DNA of 64,000 bases, from the NCBI GenBank assembly GCA_040755155.1, contig JBFMBP010000130.1, positions 1 through 64,000 on the forward strand, read 5' to 3'. Below the pieces are notes generated by a model. That model was not told the DNA's origin, searched no databases, and worked only from the letters and a program-made list of their open reading frames with translations. Shown piece after piece: positions 1 to 9,251 of this stretch. Each line of letters begins with the position of its first letter. The stretch's first letter is position 1. The translations under genes were made by a program, and so were the position numbers. The DNA is from Candidatus Omnitrophota bacterium (lineage in GTDB: Bacteria; Hinthialibacterota; Hinthialibacteria; Hinthialibacterales; Hinthialibacteraceae).

Positions 1-81
1 GGGGACGGGGTGCATGGTCTGACGACCTTTTGCCACGACGCTGGAAACGGCTGATACATCGGAAGTCGTTGACCTAAACAT
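1..81 (-). CDS. 5' end of an unidentified gene, cut by the window edge
   Basis: An ATG at 81 on the minus strand follows an AAGGAG ribosome-binding site about 10 bases upstream (near 92-97). The frame stays open for 27 codons to the window edge. The visible peptide begins MFRSTTSDVSAVSS and shows no recognisable domain. The gene follows the FecR-like anti-sigma gene on the same strand with a gap of about 60 bases. It is therefore probably the third gene of the sigma/anti-sigma operon. Genes in that position often encode a surface or secreted protein controlled by the pair, but nothing visible here proves it. Confidence 0.5.
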   Translation of the reverse strand, partial: MFRSTTSDVSAVSSVVAKGRQTMHPVP

Positions 82-143
82 TACCGCACCTGCTCCTTAC
101 TCGGCGATTCAACGCGACGATCATAATAGGAATGGATATATGA

Positions 144-1172
144 TTATTCCCGATCGGTGAGGAACGGCGAAACAATGGTATCAAGGTCGAGAGGATGGCC
201 GAGATCGTAAAGTTCTCGTTGCGGAACCAGCATCTGAGCGCTGCGGTCGCCGATGCATTGATTGAAAACATCCAAACGCCGCTTCAGATCGAGCCGGGTG
301 GGTTCCGGCAATTGCAGACTGATTTTCTTGCCGTTGCTCATCGACCATAAGCGTGTCATTTGCCCTGCCGCGGTGCGAGTATTCCGTCCTTTCGTCTCCA
401 CTAATACGATGCCTTCGCGAACAGCGACAGTCGTGATTTTAGTGGCGCCGGATGTAACGTTGACATAAAACTGTGTGCCAACAACTTTAGCTGTCCCGTT
501 GGGGCAGACTACGGTGAAGCCTTCTTCGCGAGGCTGAACGTCGATGAACAGCTCGCCTGACTGCAATCGGATGCGTCTTTCCATTCCTACGCTGTTCTTT
601 TCCTCGATTTCCGGATAGTTCTCCACCGAGAACAGCGTATTGGGAGAGGCGTAAATCACGGATCCGTCTGGGAATTCGAAGAATTCTCCTTCCGGACGCA
701 CGATAAAATACGGTTGGCGGTAGGGGGAACTGACAAGTACGCCGCTTCTTTCAATATGGATGAACGGTTCCTCGGTAACGTATCCCATTTGCAAGGTAGC
801 GTACATGCCTAGGATGCAAACCAGGATGGAAGCGGCGATGGCGGCGTGTCGGCGTCCCTGATCCATGAGGAATTGGGAGAAGAATAAGCCTAAATCTTTA
901 GAACGGCGGCTAAGAGTAATAGGTTGAAAACCGGGCAAAGCGTCCATAACGTTGTCGGCGATAGCCAGCGTATGATATCCCGTTTTCGCTTGTTGCCGCA
1001 ACGCTCCAGCCAATAAGCGTTCTTCCCGCTCGGCGCCGTAGTAGAAATTGGCGCAATTTTCGCACCGTTTAAGATGTTTCTCGACTCGTCCGCAACCGTC
1101 AGAGGACAGTTCGTTATCCAGGTAAAGGATAATTTCTTGTTCCCATTCGGTGCAGCAACCCTTAGCGTTCAT
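144..1172 (-). CDS. FecR-like transmembrane anti-sigma factor
   Basis: This 342-residue protein has the plan of an anti-sigma factor. An N-terminal zinc anti-sigma motif HxxxCxxC is at H33, C37 and C40. One membrane helix lies at about 109-127. A periplasmic FecR-like beta domain spans roughly 160-275 and contains the stretch VVGTQFYVNV. By family knowledge, the cytoplasmic N-terminus holds the partner sigma factor and the outer domain senses an envelope signal. The gene overlaps the upstream ECF sigma gene by 11 bases, so the two are translationally coupled. The extra N-terminal zinc motif is typical of single-protein regulators and differs from the classical E. coli FecR, which is controlled by a TonB receptor. 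The signal is unknown. Confidence 0.88.
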   Translation of the reverse strand: MNAKGCCTEWEQEIILYLDNELSSDGCGRVEKHLKRCENCANFYYGAEREERLLAGALRQQAKTGYHTLAIADNVMDALPGFQPITLSRRSKDLGLFFSQFLMDQGRRHAAIAASILVCILGMYATLQMGYVTEEPFIHIERSGVLVSSPYRQPYFIVRPEGEFFEFPDGSVIYASPNTLFSVENYPEIEEKNSVGMERRIRLQSGELFIDVQPREEGFTVVCPNGTAKVVGTQFYVNVTSGATKITTVAVREGIVLVETKGRNTRTAAGQMTRLWSMSNGKKISLQLPEPTRLDLKRRLDVFNQCIGDRSAQMLVPQRELYDLGHPLDLDTIVSPFLTDRE

Positions 1173-1734
1173 TATTCGCGCTCCGTATTCTTTCCACTTG
1201 TTCGCGCAGCATCCGCCGGCCTTCGAATAACCTGGATCGCACCAGGTCGACCGGCATGTCCAACAATTCAGAAATTTCTTCGTAAGAATAATCTTCCAGA
1301 TATTTTAATCTCAGTAAAGTTCGATATTTCTCCGGCAACTGCTCCAACCGGCTCATTAAGGTTTCCTGCAACCGCAAGCCGTCATCCGTCGTGGGCGCCA
1401 GAGGAACAACGTTGGGAATCCGTTCCTGGTATTTAAGGTCGTCAAAGGATTCCGGTTCGACTTTTTTCTTTCGCAAACAGGCGTAACAGAGGTTTCTCGT
1501 TATGCCAAACAGCCAGGAGCCGAATTTGTTTATGTCTTTCAATTCGCGCAACTTGCTGTAAGCTAAAAGAAACGCTTCCTGGGCGATATCCTGCGATTCC
1601 GCCGCATTGCCAATCATGCTATTGGCCAGGAGAAATACCTTTTTTTGATACTTCTCCACCAAAGGGCGGTAGCATTCCCGCTTTCCGGCCAATACTTGCT
1701 GTACTAATGTGGCTTCGGCGTTTTCGATCATCAT
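1162..1734 (-). CDS. ECF-family RNA polymerase sigma factor
   Basis: This 190-residue protein has sigma region 2 at about 25-90, including QDIAQEAFLLAYSKL and a WLFGITRN helix. Region 4 spans about 129-181 with a helix-turn-helix (YSYEEISELLDM) and the typical VRSRLFEGRRML. Length and domain order fit an ECF sigma-70 factor. It should direct polymerase to a small regulon when released by the FecR-like anti-sigma encoded directly downstream with an 11-base overlap. There are two candidate ATGs in tandem (1734 and 1731) and the difference is immaterial. The upstream 150 bases separate it from a divergent PHP-domain gene and probably hold promoters for both. Confidence 0.92.
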   Translation of the reverse strand: MMIENAEATLVQQVLAGKRECYRPLVEKYQKKVFLLANSMIGNAAESQDIAQEAFLLAYSKLRELKDINKFGSWLFGITRNLCYACLRKKKVEPESFDDLKYQERIPNVVPLAPTTDDGLRLQETLMSRLEQLPEKYRTLLRLKYLEDYSYEEISELLDMPVDLVRSRLFEGRRMLREQVERIRSANNER

Positions 1735-1889
1735 CCTTTACCCATTGATAATTATAGTAGTATCACAAATCGCATTAAATGTCAGGAATCCTGTTTGTCT
1801 CTTTACATTTTCCTCGATTTCATCGTCAATGGAAAGACTGAATAGCGGCTTGGCATCCATCTTCTGGAAAAAGGATAGCATAACTTTAA

Positions 1890-3395
1890 ATGAATCAATG
1901 GAATCCCCTTATCGATGAAGAATGGACGCATCCCGCTTCTTCCCAGGGAGCTCAACGCATCATCTCTTTCCGTTTAGAATCCGATGTACTGCTTCTTCGC
2001 TTCCGCGTGGAATTTACCATCATTGCCTATTCGGATGACAACGCCGATTCCTCTTTTATATTGTATGCGAATCATCCCGATATTCAGGCGGCGCAAAAAC
2101 AAATGTTGAAGAACGAATTTTCCGCCGTTCTTCATAAAATAAAAAAAAATTCCCCTTCCGTTCTATTTTTCGACCCTAAAAAAAACTTTCGCGGCCGATG
2201 GGATGCGTCTTTTTCCGATTGGAAAACCATCAGTGCAAAAAAGGCGTCCGATGGATTCGCCGCCGGACCCGTCGCGGCGGGCGAATGGAAGGCGCAAATT
2301 CTCGTCCCTGCGCTAGGCGGCGCGTCCCTGCGCGCGCATCTGCAAGTGGAATCCAGCGCGGAGGATGAAGAATCCTCCGTCAGCGCAATGGTCTATCAAT
2401 GGCCGGATCATGAACCGCAAGCGGGAGATGAGCGGTGGTATATCGGCGAATTGCATGAACATACGAGCAACAGCAACGGCGCTTTATCCCCGGAAGCAAC
2501 CGCCGATCTTTATAAGTCCCTCGATTATCAATTCTTAGCTTTGACCGATCATGACTTCCGCCCGCTGGCAACGTTTGGCAAGACTCCGCCCCTGGAATTG
2601 ATTCGCGGCCAGGAAATTCGAACCTTCTTCGGCCATGCTTTGCTTTTAGGAATAAAAGACTATTTACGTTGGCGCAGCGAAAACGAACCCTTCGATCTCG
2701 ACGTTCTCATTTATGAAACCCACCGGCTGGGCGGATTATTCTGCGCGCTGCATCCGTTCGCTATGAGTGCGGACGGGAAAAGCGATTCCTGGCAGGGTGC
2801 GGAAGCCTCGTGGTCTCGCATCGATCTCTTGGAAATATGGCCGGGACGTTGGCGCCAGCGCTTCCCGGAAATCTTGAAAGCGCTCGATTTGTGGGATTCG
2901 CTTTTGAACCGGGGCTTGCGGATTTACGGCGTCTGCGGCAAAGGATCAGGCGTCCCGATGAACGAACGGAGCGTGGAAACCTTACCCAAGACCGCCGTCT
3001 TCAGCGAGGGGCCGAACGAAACGGAACTGCTCGGCGCCCTCAAGCAAGGGCGGTTTTATTCTACGCGGGAGCCGGGCGTGAGTTTTTGGGCCTACTCCAA
3101 TCATGGCGGCGCCATGATGGGAGACGAACTGCGCCTTCCCGCCGGGGAACCCTATCAACTGGTTCTCGATGTGTCCCTGATGGAAAAAAGAGGATTCGTG
3201 AGAATCAAGAGCAACGAAGGAATCTACTGCGAAATGCCCCTCTCCTCCACGAAGGACTCCCATTTGGAATTCATCGAATTCAGCAAAACGGAAGTGCGCT
3301 GGTTCCGCGCGGAAGTCTACCAATACGGCCGCCCGCTCGACGAACTGGCGGCGCTAACCAACCCCATCTTCGTCCGCGGCGTCATGAGCGCATAA
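1890..3395 (+). CDS. PHP-domain metal-dependent phosphoesterase-like protein (CehA/McbA-like)
   Basis: This 501-residue protein has a PHP-type metal centre in its middle. The motif GELHEHTSNSNG lies at about 186-196, followed by LALTDHDF and, near residue 287, LHPF. This order of His/Asp motifs is typical of the CehA/McbA branch of PHP hydrolases, which act on phosphoesters or related bonds. The N-terminal ~180 residues look like a beta-rich accessory domain and the C-terminal ~120 residues are also beta-rich. I see no signal peptide. The ATG at 1890 follows an AAGGATA-like site. The gene stands alone, divergent from the sigma operon and followed by a palindromic repeat. The substrate cannot be inferred. 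Confidence 0.8.
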   Translation: MNQWNPLIDEEWTHPASSQGAQRIISFRLESDVLLLRFRVEFTIIAYSDDNADSSFILYANHPDIQAAQKQMLKNEFSAVLHKIKKNSPSVLFFDPKKNFRGRWDASFSDWKTISAKKASDGFAAGPVAAGEWKAQILVPALGGASLRAHLQVESSAEDEESSVSAMVYQWPDHEPQAGDERWYIGELHEHTSNSNGALSPEATADLYKSLDYQFLALTDHDFRPLATFGKTPPLELIRGQEIRTFFGHALLLGIKDYLRWRSENEPFDLDVLIYETHRLGGLFCALHPFAMSADGKSDSWQGAEASWSRIDLLEIWPGRWRQRFPEILKALDLWDSLLNRGLRIYGVCGKGSGVPMNERSVETLPKTAVFSEGPNETELLGALKQGRFYSTREPGVSFWAYSNHGGAMMGDELRLPAGEPYQLVLDVSLMEKRGFVRIKSNEGIYCEMPLSSTKDSHLEFIEFSKTEVRWFRAEVYQYGRPLDELAALTNPIFVRGVMSA

Positions 3396-3410
3396 AGGCG
3401 CATGAAGGAT

Positions 3411-3493
3411 CGTAGGATGGGTCGCGTTTTTTGACCCTCAATATATAAGAAACGAAGTAAATGATGGGTCAAACGGCGTGACCTATTCTACGA
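3411..3493. repeat. Dispersed palindromic repeat, family D
   Basis: The left arm CGTAGGATGGGTCGCG and the right arm (GATGGGTC...GACCTATTCTACG) are imperfect inverted copies around an AT-rich centre. The same arms recur at 14451-14481 and 14669-14700. It sits directly after the PHP gene and could act as a transcript-end hairpin. Confidence 0.75.
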
Positions 3494-3591
3494 GTCTGAA
3501 CCACGCCATCGTCTTTATATCGATAATTGAGATACCAACTTTAATCATATATTGGATCAAATTATCGCTGGATTCGATGTATGATGACGAA

Positions 3592-6500
3592 TCAGTATTT
3601 TAATGATTCCTTCACAGAAGTAATCCGCAAACGATCTAGCGCCGATTGCAGTAGATCGTCGCGGTCGTTTTTGAAAGCGTTTGCGTCATCGGGGACGAAC
3701 CAAACGTCAGGAAGAACGCCGTGCTCGTCTAAAGGCGTCACGCTGTCAGGCAGATAATCGATCCACTGAGGCATACTTACCTGGATATTAAATGGCAAGT
3801 TGATGAATTTCGGATTGCCGCTTGAACCACGAGTATGATCGCCCATTAACGTTACTTGCGGGCACATGCTCATCATCGCAATGAACGATTCATTGCTGCT
3901 CATGCAGCGTTGGCCGATCAACAAAATAACCGGTTTATCGTATTGCCATGAGCCGTTTGTCGAAAATTTACGAGGATATTTTTCCGTTAGATCATTATGA
4001 TTTGGTCCGTTGCGGTATTGACTATATGCGTATATATATTCTTGATCGGCGAATCTTCCTGCAACCTGTCTCGCTAATGGTTCGCTGCCGCCGCCGTTGG
4101 ATCGCACGTCAACAATCAAAGCATCCGTATCTTTCAATTGCTCTAACGCCTGATCAACCGAAGCGGGAATGCTGTCATTACTCCATGAGCCAATAAGAAT
4201 GAATCCAATATTCGGTTCTGTCTGGCCCCATTGAAAATAATCATCCACCTTATGCATCTCGCCAATGTAGTTTTTGAAAGCGGATAAATTATAGTTTGTA
4301 GGCGCGCTGCTGGAATAAACGCTAACAGGCAGCGTATTTATATTCACCCATATATGCAAATCGCGAAATGGTCGCAACATCTCGGCGATGATATCGGCGA
4401 ATTGATAGGTATCTTCGGCGGCGTTCACTTTTGGGAGGTATTTTTCTCTCATGGCGTCCCAATCTACTTCCGGCCGCAAGATGAACATCGGATATGACTC
4501 ATCATATCCCCCCCAAACTATGTCAAACATTGTTTCCCTAAGGGAGGCTGGAATTTTTTCCGGTTTCGCTATGGCTCTATTTTCAAAACGGTCAAAATAT
4601 TCCGATACGCCATCTTGAAACCAAACAAAGCGTCGAACGCCAGCAAGCGTGTCGATATCAAGCAATATATGATGTAAGCGTTGAACTACGGCTTTCGATC
4701 CGGCATGATAGCTGTTATAAAACTTGAAATTGGCGATTCGTTGCAATTCGTTGAATTGATTCGGATCGCCATTGGAATACACCGTTCCTACAGGGAAAAG
4801 CGTAATTACGTCTTTTGGATGAAAGCGGAAATAAATGCTGGCGATTTCTTCTTTCTCATCCAAAAAGTTCGTTTGCAGCCAACCGCCATTTCTTGGAATA
4901 AGTACGGCGAGAACCGAACCATCATTTGTTTTTCCCACGCCTAAATCCGCCTCGCCAGTCGAAATTTCATAACCATCTTTGGATTTGTACGTAAATTCGG
5001 TTAGACGGTATATATCGTCAAGTATAAACGTCCATTCTCTCGCTGCTCCCCAATTAATATTGCCGTCGGAATCTTCATCGCCGCTGTCGGGAAGGTTATT
5101 GGGATATATCTCTAATAAATTGACTAATTCGCCGGGAGGCGCAGGCGTTGGACTTGCAACAAGAGTTGGTTCGACGGTCGGCAAGGGGGTAATATCTGGC
5201 TGCGGCGGCGTCGGCGTAAAGGTCGCTTCTGGAGGAAGCGGTTTTTCTTGCCGTAACAACCATGCGGAGACGTTTTCTGCGAATTTACGGTGAAATACGA
5301 ATTCAATGCCGATCGGATTCTCACTATTTTTCCCGCCGGTTAAAAAAGCCAATTCGTCGCCGTAAGCAATTAATCGTCCGTACCCAACTTCTGAAATCGC
5401 TAATATCGGATCGCCTTCGGTTGAGTAAGCTAACGCTCTGGCTGGAGGAGTTATTATAAGCGTACTCGGATTTTCAAGCCGCAAATATTCAACGCCGTCT
5501 ACGATAGGATGTTGTTCGAAATCGATTGCGTCCTGCGAAGTGGTTAAAGAATACTTTATTCCAAATGGTGCAGTAACGGATGCAGCAAAAAGCGGTTGAT
5601 CCGAAATAGTAAATCCATTCCATTGATCGCCGCCCATTACGAGAACCGATCCGCCGCCGCGGATAAATTTGCTTATAGGTAGACGTTCTTCTTGTGGCAA
5701 CGTAGTATTGTCAAAGGAGGGAGCAAAAATGACGGCGGAATAGTCCGCCAACAACTTGTCGGTTATTGTGGTTCGATATTTTTCCACAATGGTATTCTCC
5801 GCTCCCATATCAGTGAATATTTTGGCGAAATCGAGTAATCGTTCGAACACCGCTTGATTATCTAAAAAATAAAACGATGCTGCAAACCACAGTACTTTTT
5901 TCTTGCTGTTATTCGGCGTTGGAGTTGGACCATGCCAAGTTTGAATAGGCGTCGGCGTAGGAGTAGGCGTAACTTCTAACTTTTCGCTCCATGTAATAAC
6001 AATATCATGCATTCTGAAGCTCATCATTTTCTGCTTAATAACAAATATTGCTGTGTAATTATTATATTCTCTTGGTTGTTGAATGATTTGCGCAAAACTA
6101 TCTCCTCGTACGATATCGACGTTTATATTAACTGGATAGTCTGGCAGCTGACCTTCGATGATTGTATTTTCATTGTTAAGCGTAGTTCCTTCGCTAAGTT
6201 GATGCATCAATGAACCGCCGTGTAAAGTAAATTGTATTCCATTATACGAAGCGAATTCTGCACTCCAACGAATATACGGTTGATGGGGCGGCGTCGGCGT
6301 CGCGCCGATAAAATTGTCTTTATTCAACAACCAAGCCGCAGCGTTTTTGATGAAAGTATGATAATCGCCAGTTAGTTGTAAATAATCACCTAGTTCATTC
6401 GAAAAAACAATAATACGGCCGTAACCATAATCGGCAATGGCAAGCACAGGAGCGCCAGATGCTGTTGCTAAAGTTTTAGCCGGAGGAACAACATTAAAAT

Positions 6501-7209
6501 AAAAATTGCCGCCAATGCGAAAACGTGAATCGAATTGAAGATCATTCAGTAATTCGTGATCGATAGATTTACTAATTTCATCGCTGATGCGCAGTTCTCC
6601 ATATTCTATTCCAAAAGGCCTAGTTAATGAGGAAGCGGATTCTGCATTCGTCGAAGTTTTATGATTATCTCCGGTCACAAAAAGCGAACCGCCTTTATAA
6701 ACAAACTGTACAATGGCGTTCGATTCATCCGATGTTAAACTCTTTCTGGAATTCGAATCGGCGAAAATGACAACATTATAATCGCGTAGGAGTTCATTAG
6801 TTATTTTCGTGTCGATAACGGAATGAAAATCACTCGTTGCGCCATAATTCAAAAAAATATTACTATGCGGTTCATAGTCGGGCCAAGCGCTTCCTGGAAA
6901 ATCATCTGGATGAACCAACCATAGGACTTTCGCATTCCCGCTAATCGCCGTTGGCGACGGAAGATTGGGATCTAAAGTCGGAATTGGCGTTGGCGTTACA
7001 CCTAATACTGGAGTTTTATAGGGCGCTCTAGTAAATGTTGCTGTAATCGTTGGCGTATACGTTCGCGTTGGTGTTGGAGCGTTGACGTGGATTGTTTGGT
7101 CTACCGTGGTCTGTGCGTTTACAGAATTTTCACCGAATAATGGACGAGTAATCCCATCATTTGAAAAATAAATCAGGAGTACTATGGCATTAATCAATAA
7201 ATTTTTCAT
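3592..7209 (-). CDS. Secreted protein with two GATase-like domains and a C-terminal S41-type protease domain
   Basis: This 1205-residue protein starts with a hydrophobic signal sequence (MKNLLINAIVLLIYF). Three Thr/Pro-rich linkers at about 45-90, 412-432 and 664-697 divide it. Two similar domains (about 95-290 and 435-650) share the pattern DYxxVIFAxS...GGSxxVxGD...PFGIxY, resembling ThuA/DUF4350-type glutamine-amidotransferase-like folds. Neither shows an obvious catalytic triad. The C-terminal third resembles C-terminal processing peptidases (S41): DALIVDVRSNGGGS, then SSNESF with the candidate nucleophile serine near 1104-1105. By family it would be an exported serine peptidase, with the duplicated domains perhaps for binding. 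The gene is monocistronic. AT content is higher than in its neighbours. Confidence 0.75.
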   Translation of the reverse strand: MKNLLINAIVLLIYFSNDGITRPLFGENSVNAQTTVDQTIHVNAPTPTRTYTPTITATFTRAPYKTPVLGVTPTPIPTLDPNLPSPTAISGNAKVLWLVHPDDFPGSAWPDYEPHSNIFLNYGATSDFHSVIDTKITNELLRDYNVVIFADSNSRKSLTSDESNAIVQFVYKGGSLFVTGDNHKTSTNAESASSLTRPFGIEYGELRISDEISKSIDHELLNDLQFDSRFRIGGNFYFNVVPPAKTLATASGAPVLAIADYGYGRIIVFSNELGDYLQLTGDYHTFIKNAAAWLLNKDNFIGATPTPPHQPYIRWSAEFASYNGIQFTLHGGSLMHQLSEGTTLNNENTIIEGQLPDYPVNINVDIVRGDSFAQIIQQPREYNNYTAIFVIKQKMMSFRMHDIVITWSEKLEVTPTPTPTPIQTWHGPTPTPNNSKKKVLWFAASFYFLDNQAVFERLLDFAKIFTDMGAENTIVEKYRTTITDKLLADYSAVIFAPSFDNTTLPQEERLPISKFIRGGGSVLVMGGDQWNGFTISDQPLFAASVTAPFGIKYSLTTSQDAIDFEQHPIVDGVEYLRLENPSTLIITPPARALAYSTEGDPILAISEVGYGRLIAYGDELAFLTGGKNSENPIGIEFVFHRKFAENVSAWLLRQEKPLPPEATFTPTPPQPDITPLPTVEPTLVASPTPAPPGELVNLLEIYPNNLPDSGDEDSDGNINWGAAREWTFILDDIYRLTEFTYKSKDGYEISTGEADLGVGKTNDGSVLAVLIPRNGGWLQTNFLDEKEEIASIYFRFHPKDVITLFPVGTVYSNGDPNQFNELQRIANFKFYNSYHAGSKAVVQRLHHILLDIDTLAGVRRFVWFQDGVSEYFDRFENRAIAKPEKIPASLRETMFDIVWGGYDESYPMFILRPEVDWDAMREKYLPKVNAAEDTYQFADIIAEMLRPFRDLHIWVNINTLPVSVYSSSAPTNYNLSAFKNYIGEMHKVDDYFQWGQTEPNIGFILIGSWSNDSIPASVDQALEQLKDTDALIVDVRSNGGGSEPLARQVAGRFADQEYIYAYSQYRNGPNHNDLTEKYPRKFSTNGSWQYDKPVILLIGQRCMSSNESFIAMMSMCPQVTLMGDHTRGSSGNPKFINLPFNIQVSMPQWIDYLPDSVTPLDEHGVLPDVWFVPDDANAFKNDRDDLLQSALDRLRITSVKESLKY

Positions 7210-7316
7210 CCCCGTTATCCGCTTTCTGTGATTTATGAGATATTATTAGGATAACGTTATCATATCAGGGAAGATATGGCAATAGAAGAAAAAATATAAA
7301 GATACATAAATAACTA

Positions 7317-8450
7317 TTACGCATCGAATCGAACAATCTCTTCCACGACGCGCGATTGTTCGGCTTCCGAGAGGCCATAGTAAAACGGGATGCGGATCAG
7401 GCGATAACAGATATCTTCCGTTACCGGACAGTCTCCCTCTCGGCCCCCGTACCGGCGCCCCATATCCGAAAGATGCAATGGCAGGTAGTGAAAGGCGCTT
7501 TCGATGTCTTGGGATTTCAGATGCGCGATCAGCGCCCGCCGTTGTTCCGGCGTGGGCATGAGAAAATAAAATTGGTGATAGGCTTGTTCGCAATAGGGCG
7601 GAACGGCGGGCAGCTGCGCGCCGATAGACTCCGCCCATTCTTGAAGGTTTTCGTAATAAAACCGCCACATGCGCGCGCGGCGCTCCTGAATTTTTTCCCG
7701 CATTTGCAGCTGCGCATAAAGGCAGGCGGCGAGAAGATCGGAAGGAAGGTAACTGGAACCCAGCGCCACCCACGTGTATCTGTCGACTTCGCCGCGTACG
7801 AACTGGCAGCGGTTCGTTCCTTTTTCCCGTATGATTTCGGCGGCTCCGATCCAGCGGGGATCGTTGAGGAGCAGCGCGCCGCCCTCGCCGCAAATGAAGT
7901 TTTTGGTTTCATGGAAACTCAAGGCGCTCATACACCCAATAGCGCCGAGGCTGCGGTTCTTATAACGGGCGAAGAGGCCGTGAGCGTTATCCTCGATGAC
8001 GGCGATCTTGTGCTTCTGGGCAATTTCCATAATCGCATCCATCTCGCAGGCGACGCCCATATAATGGACGGGAACAATAACTTTTGTGCGCTCGGTTATC
8101 AGGTTCTCCAGGCGTTTCTCGTCCAGGTTGAGCGTATCGGGGCGGATATCGGCGAAGACGGGGCGCGCGCCGCGCAGAACGAAAGCGTTGACGGTAGAAA
8201 CGAAGGTAAACGAGGGGATGATCGCTTCGTCCCCCGGCTGAATACCCAACAGCAGCGCCGCGATTTCCAAGGCGTGAGTGCAGGACGTTGTGAGCATGAC
8301 TTTGGGGACGCCCAAAGCTTCTTCCAGCAACGTTTGGCATTTCTGCGTAAACGGTCCATCGCCGGATAAGCGGCGGTTGGCGAAAACTTCTTTAACGTAA
8401 TCCAATTCGGAGCCGGTCAGGTAGGGGCGATAAAGGGGAATGCGGTGCAA
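7317..8450 (-). CDS. wecE: dTDP-4-amino-4,6-dideoxygalactose transaminase-like aminotransferase (WecE/RffA type)
   Basis: This 377-residue protein belongs to the DegT/DnrJ/EryC1 family of PLP-dependent sugar aminotransferases. The Schiff-base lysine is K183 in SFHETKNF, and the PLP-ring aspartate is in VIEDNAHG (about 154). The closest recognisable subgroup by motif is WecE/RffA, which makes dTDP-4-amino-4,6-dideoxy-D-galactose for surface polysaccharides. The start MHRIPLYRPY is typical for that group. No other genes of the pathway lie beside it, so it probably supplies an amino sugar to a glycan built elsewhere. Possible acceptors include glycoproteins modified by the glycosyltransferases in this window. 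The exact sugar is an inference. Confidence 0.85.
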   Translation of the reverse strand: MHRIPLYRPYLTGSELDYVKEVFANRRLSGDGPFTQKCQTLLEEALGVPKVMLTTSCTHALEIAALLLGIQPGDEAIIPSFTFVSTVNAFVLRGARPVFADIRPDTLNLDEKRLENLITERTKVIVPVHYMGVACEMDAIMEIAQKHKIAVIEDNAHGLFARYKNRSLGAIGCMSALSFHETKNFICGEGGALLLNDPRWIGAAEIIREKGTNRCQFVRGEVDRYTWVALGSSYLPSDLLAACLYAQLQMREKIQERRARMWRFYYENLQEWAESIGAQLPAVPPYCEQAYHQFYFLMPTPEQRRALIAHLKSQDIESAFHYLPLHLSDMGRRYGGREGDCPVTEDICYRLIRIPFYYGLSEAEQSRVVEEIVRFDA

Positions 8451-8483
8451 GTAGAATCTCCTGTTAGGACATTGGGACTGAGT

Positions 8484-8515
8484 GGTGGGCTATGCTTCGC
8501 TTTGAGCCCACCCTA
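8484..8515. repeat. Dispersed palindromic repeat, family A (copy 1)
   Basis: Imperfect palindrome GGTGGGCTATGCTTCGC / TTTGAGCCCACCCTAC. Eight recognisable copies occur in the window. This one supplies the final codons and the stop of the truncated DUF2442 frame. Confidence 0.8.
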
Positions 8516-8618
8516 CGGGACTATGAGCAAGAGGAACGGATATCCTGCGTCCATCTTCAAGATCGACGATTAATTCATCTTCCGTAATGGCGGCGTTCCG
8601 AGCATAAGCTGTACGCAT
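8490..8618 (-). pseudogene. Truncated DUF2442 protein (N-terminal half only)
   Basis: A 42-codon frame starting at ATG 8618 reads MRTAYARNAAITEDELIVDL followed by EDGRRISVPLAHS. This matches the conserved first half of DUF2442 proteins, which are normally about 80 residues. After LAHS the frame enters a family A palindromic repeat and stops. The usual N-terminal residues (ISTLAFE) are readable just upstream but without an ATG. DUF2442 genes often pair with DUF4160 genes in toxin-antitoxin-like modules; no DUF4160 partner is visible. It is probably a decayed remnant cut by repeat insertion or deletion. The family call rests on recalled consensus. Confidence 0.6.
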
Positions 8619-8648
8619 TTCAAACGCTAAAGTACTAATTCTTAGACC

Positions 8649-8894
8649 TTAACCCACTTCCAGGAACATCTTGGAATGGCATTCCGACAACCGGGCGGCT
8701 TCATTGAAGGCGTCGCTTAAGGCGAGAAGTTCTTCGGCGCGGAAGGCGATGTTTTTGTAGGATAATTGCCATTCCCCTTTTTCGTTTTTCTTCCAGGCGC
8801 CGATTTGAAGCGCATCGCGTACCGCTCCATTCAGCGTAATGCGAATCTCCTCATTGTCGCCCCGCTCGAAGGTGGCGAGATTGATTTTTATCAT
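8649..8894 (-). CDS. Small PC4/p15-like protein
   Basis: This 81-residue protein contains EEIRITLN...LQIGAWKKNEKGEWQ followed by a helical segment (AEELLALSDAFNEAARL). That strand-strand-helix pattern, with a KGEW turn, resembles the PC4/p15 and YdbC-like single-stranded nucleic-acid-binding fold. By family it would be a small ssDNA-binding or transcription-related factor. The match is from pattern memory only. It lies just upstream of the DUF2442 remnant on the same strand, with 30 bases between. A hypothetical protein of unknown role is the alternative. Confidence 0.5.
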   Translation of the reverse strand: MIKINLATFERGDNEEIRITLNGAVRDALQIGAWKKNEKGEWQLSYKNIAFRAEELLALSDAFNEAARLSECHSKMFLEVG

Positions 8895-9218
8895 GATTGG
8901 ACTCCCAAAGGCAATGCAAATCTCGTCAATTCAACTCCATTGAGATAATGGTTCGATTTATGAAAAACGATAGAAAAATCTACGATGGCTTGGCTTCTCT
9001 TCGTTTCAACCATCGCGCAAGACCGGTTCGATTTGCCGAAACGTTCAATCCGAAAAATAGCTATTGATGTATATCATTAACGTCTCGTTAACGAAAGGGC
9101 GATTGGGCTTCCAGTGCTTTATTTCATTTGAAATTGTCCCCTCTCCCAGAGGGCTGATCTTAAAAAACAAGATAAACGTGATTGTTAAAAATTTATTAAA
9201 AAAAATGAATTCATGCGC

Positions 9219-9250
9219 TTGACATTATATTAGAAATAATGCAATATAAC
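9219..9250 (+). promoter_or_regulatory. Probable sigma-70-type promoter for a small RNA
   Basis: A perfect TTGACA is at 9219-9224. AT-rich -10 candidates follow: CAATAT at 9242-9247 with 17-base spacing, or TATAAC at 9245-9250 with 20-base spacing. No protein-coding frame starts downstream on this strand, but two stable hairpins do. Confidence 0.45.
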
Positions 9251-9251
9251 C

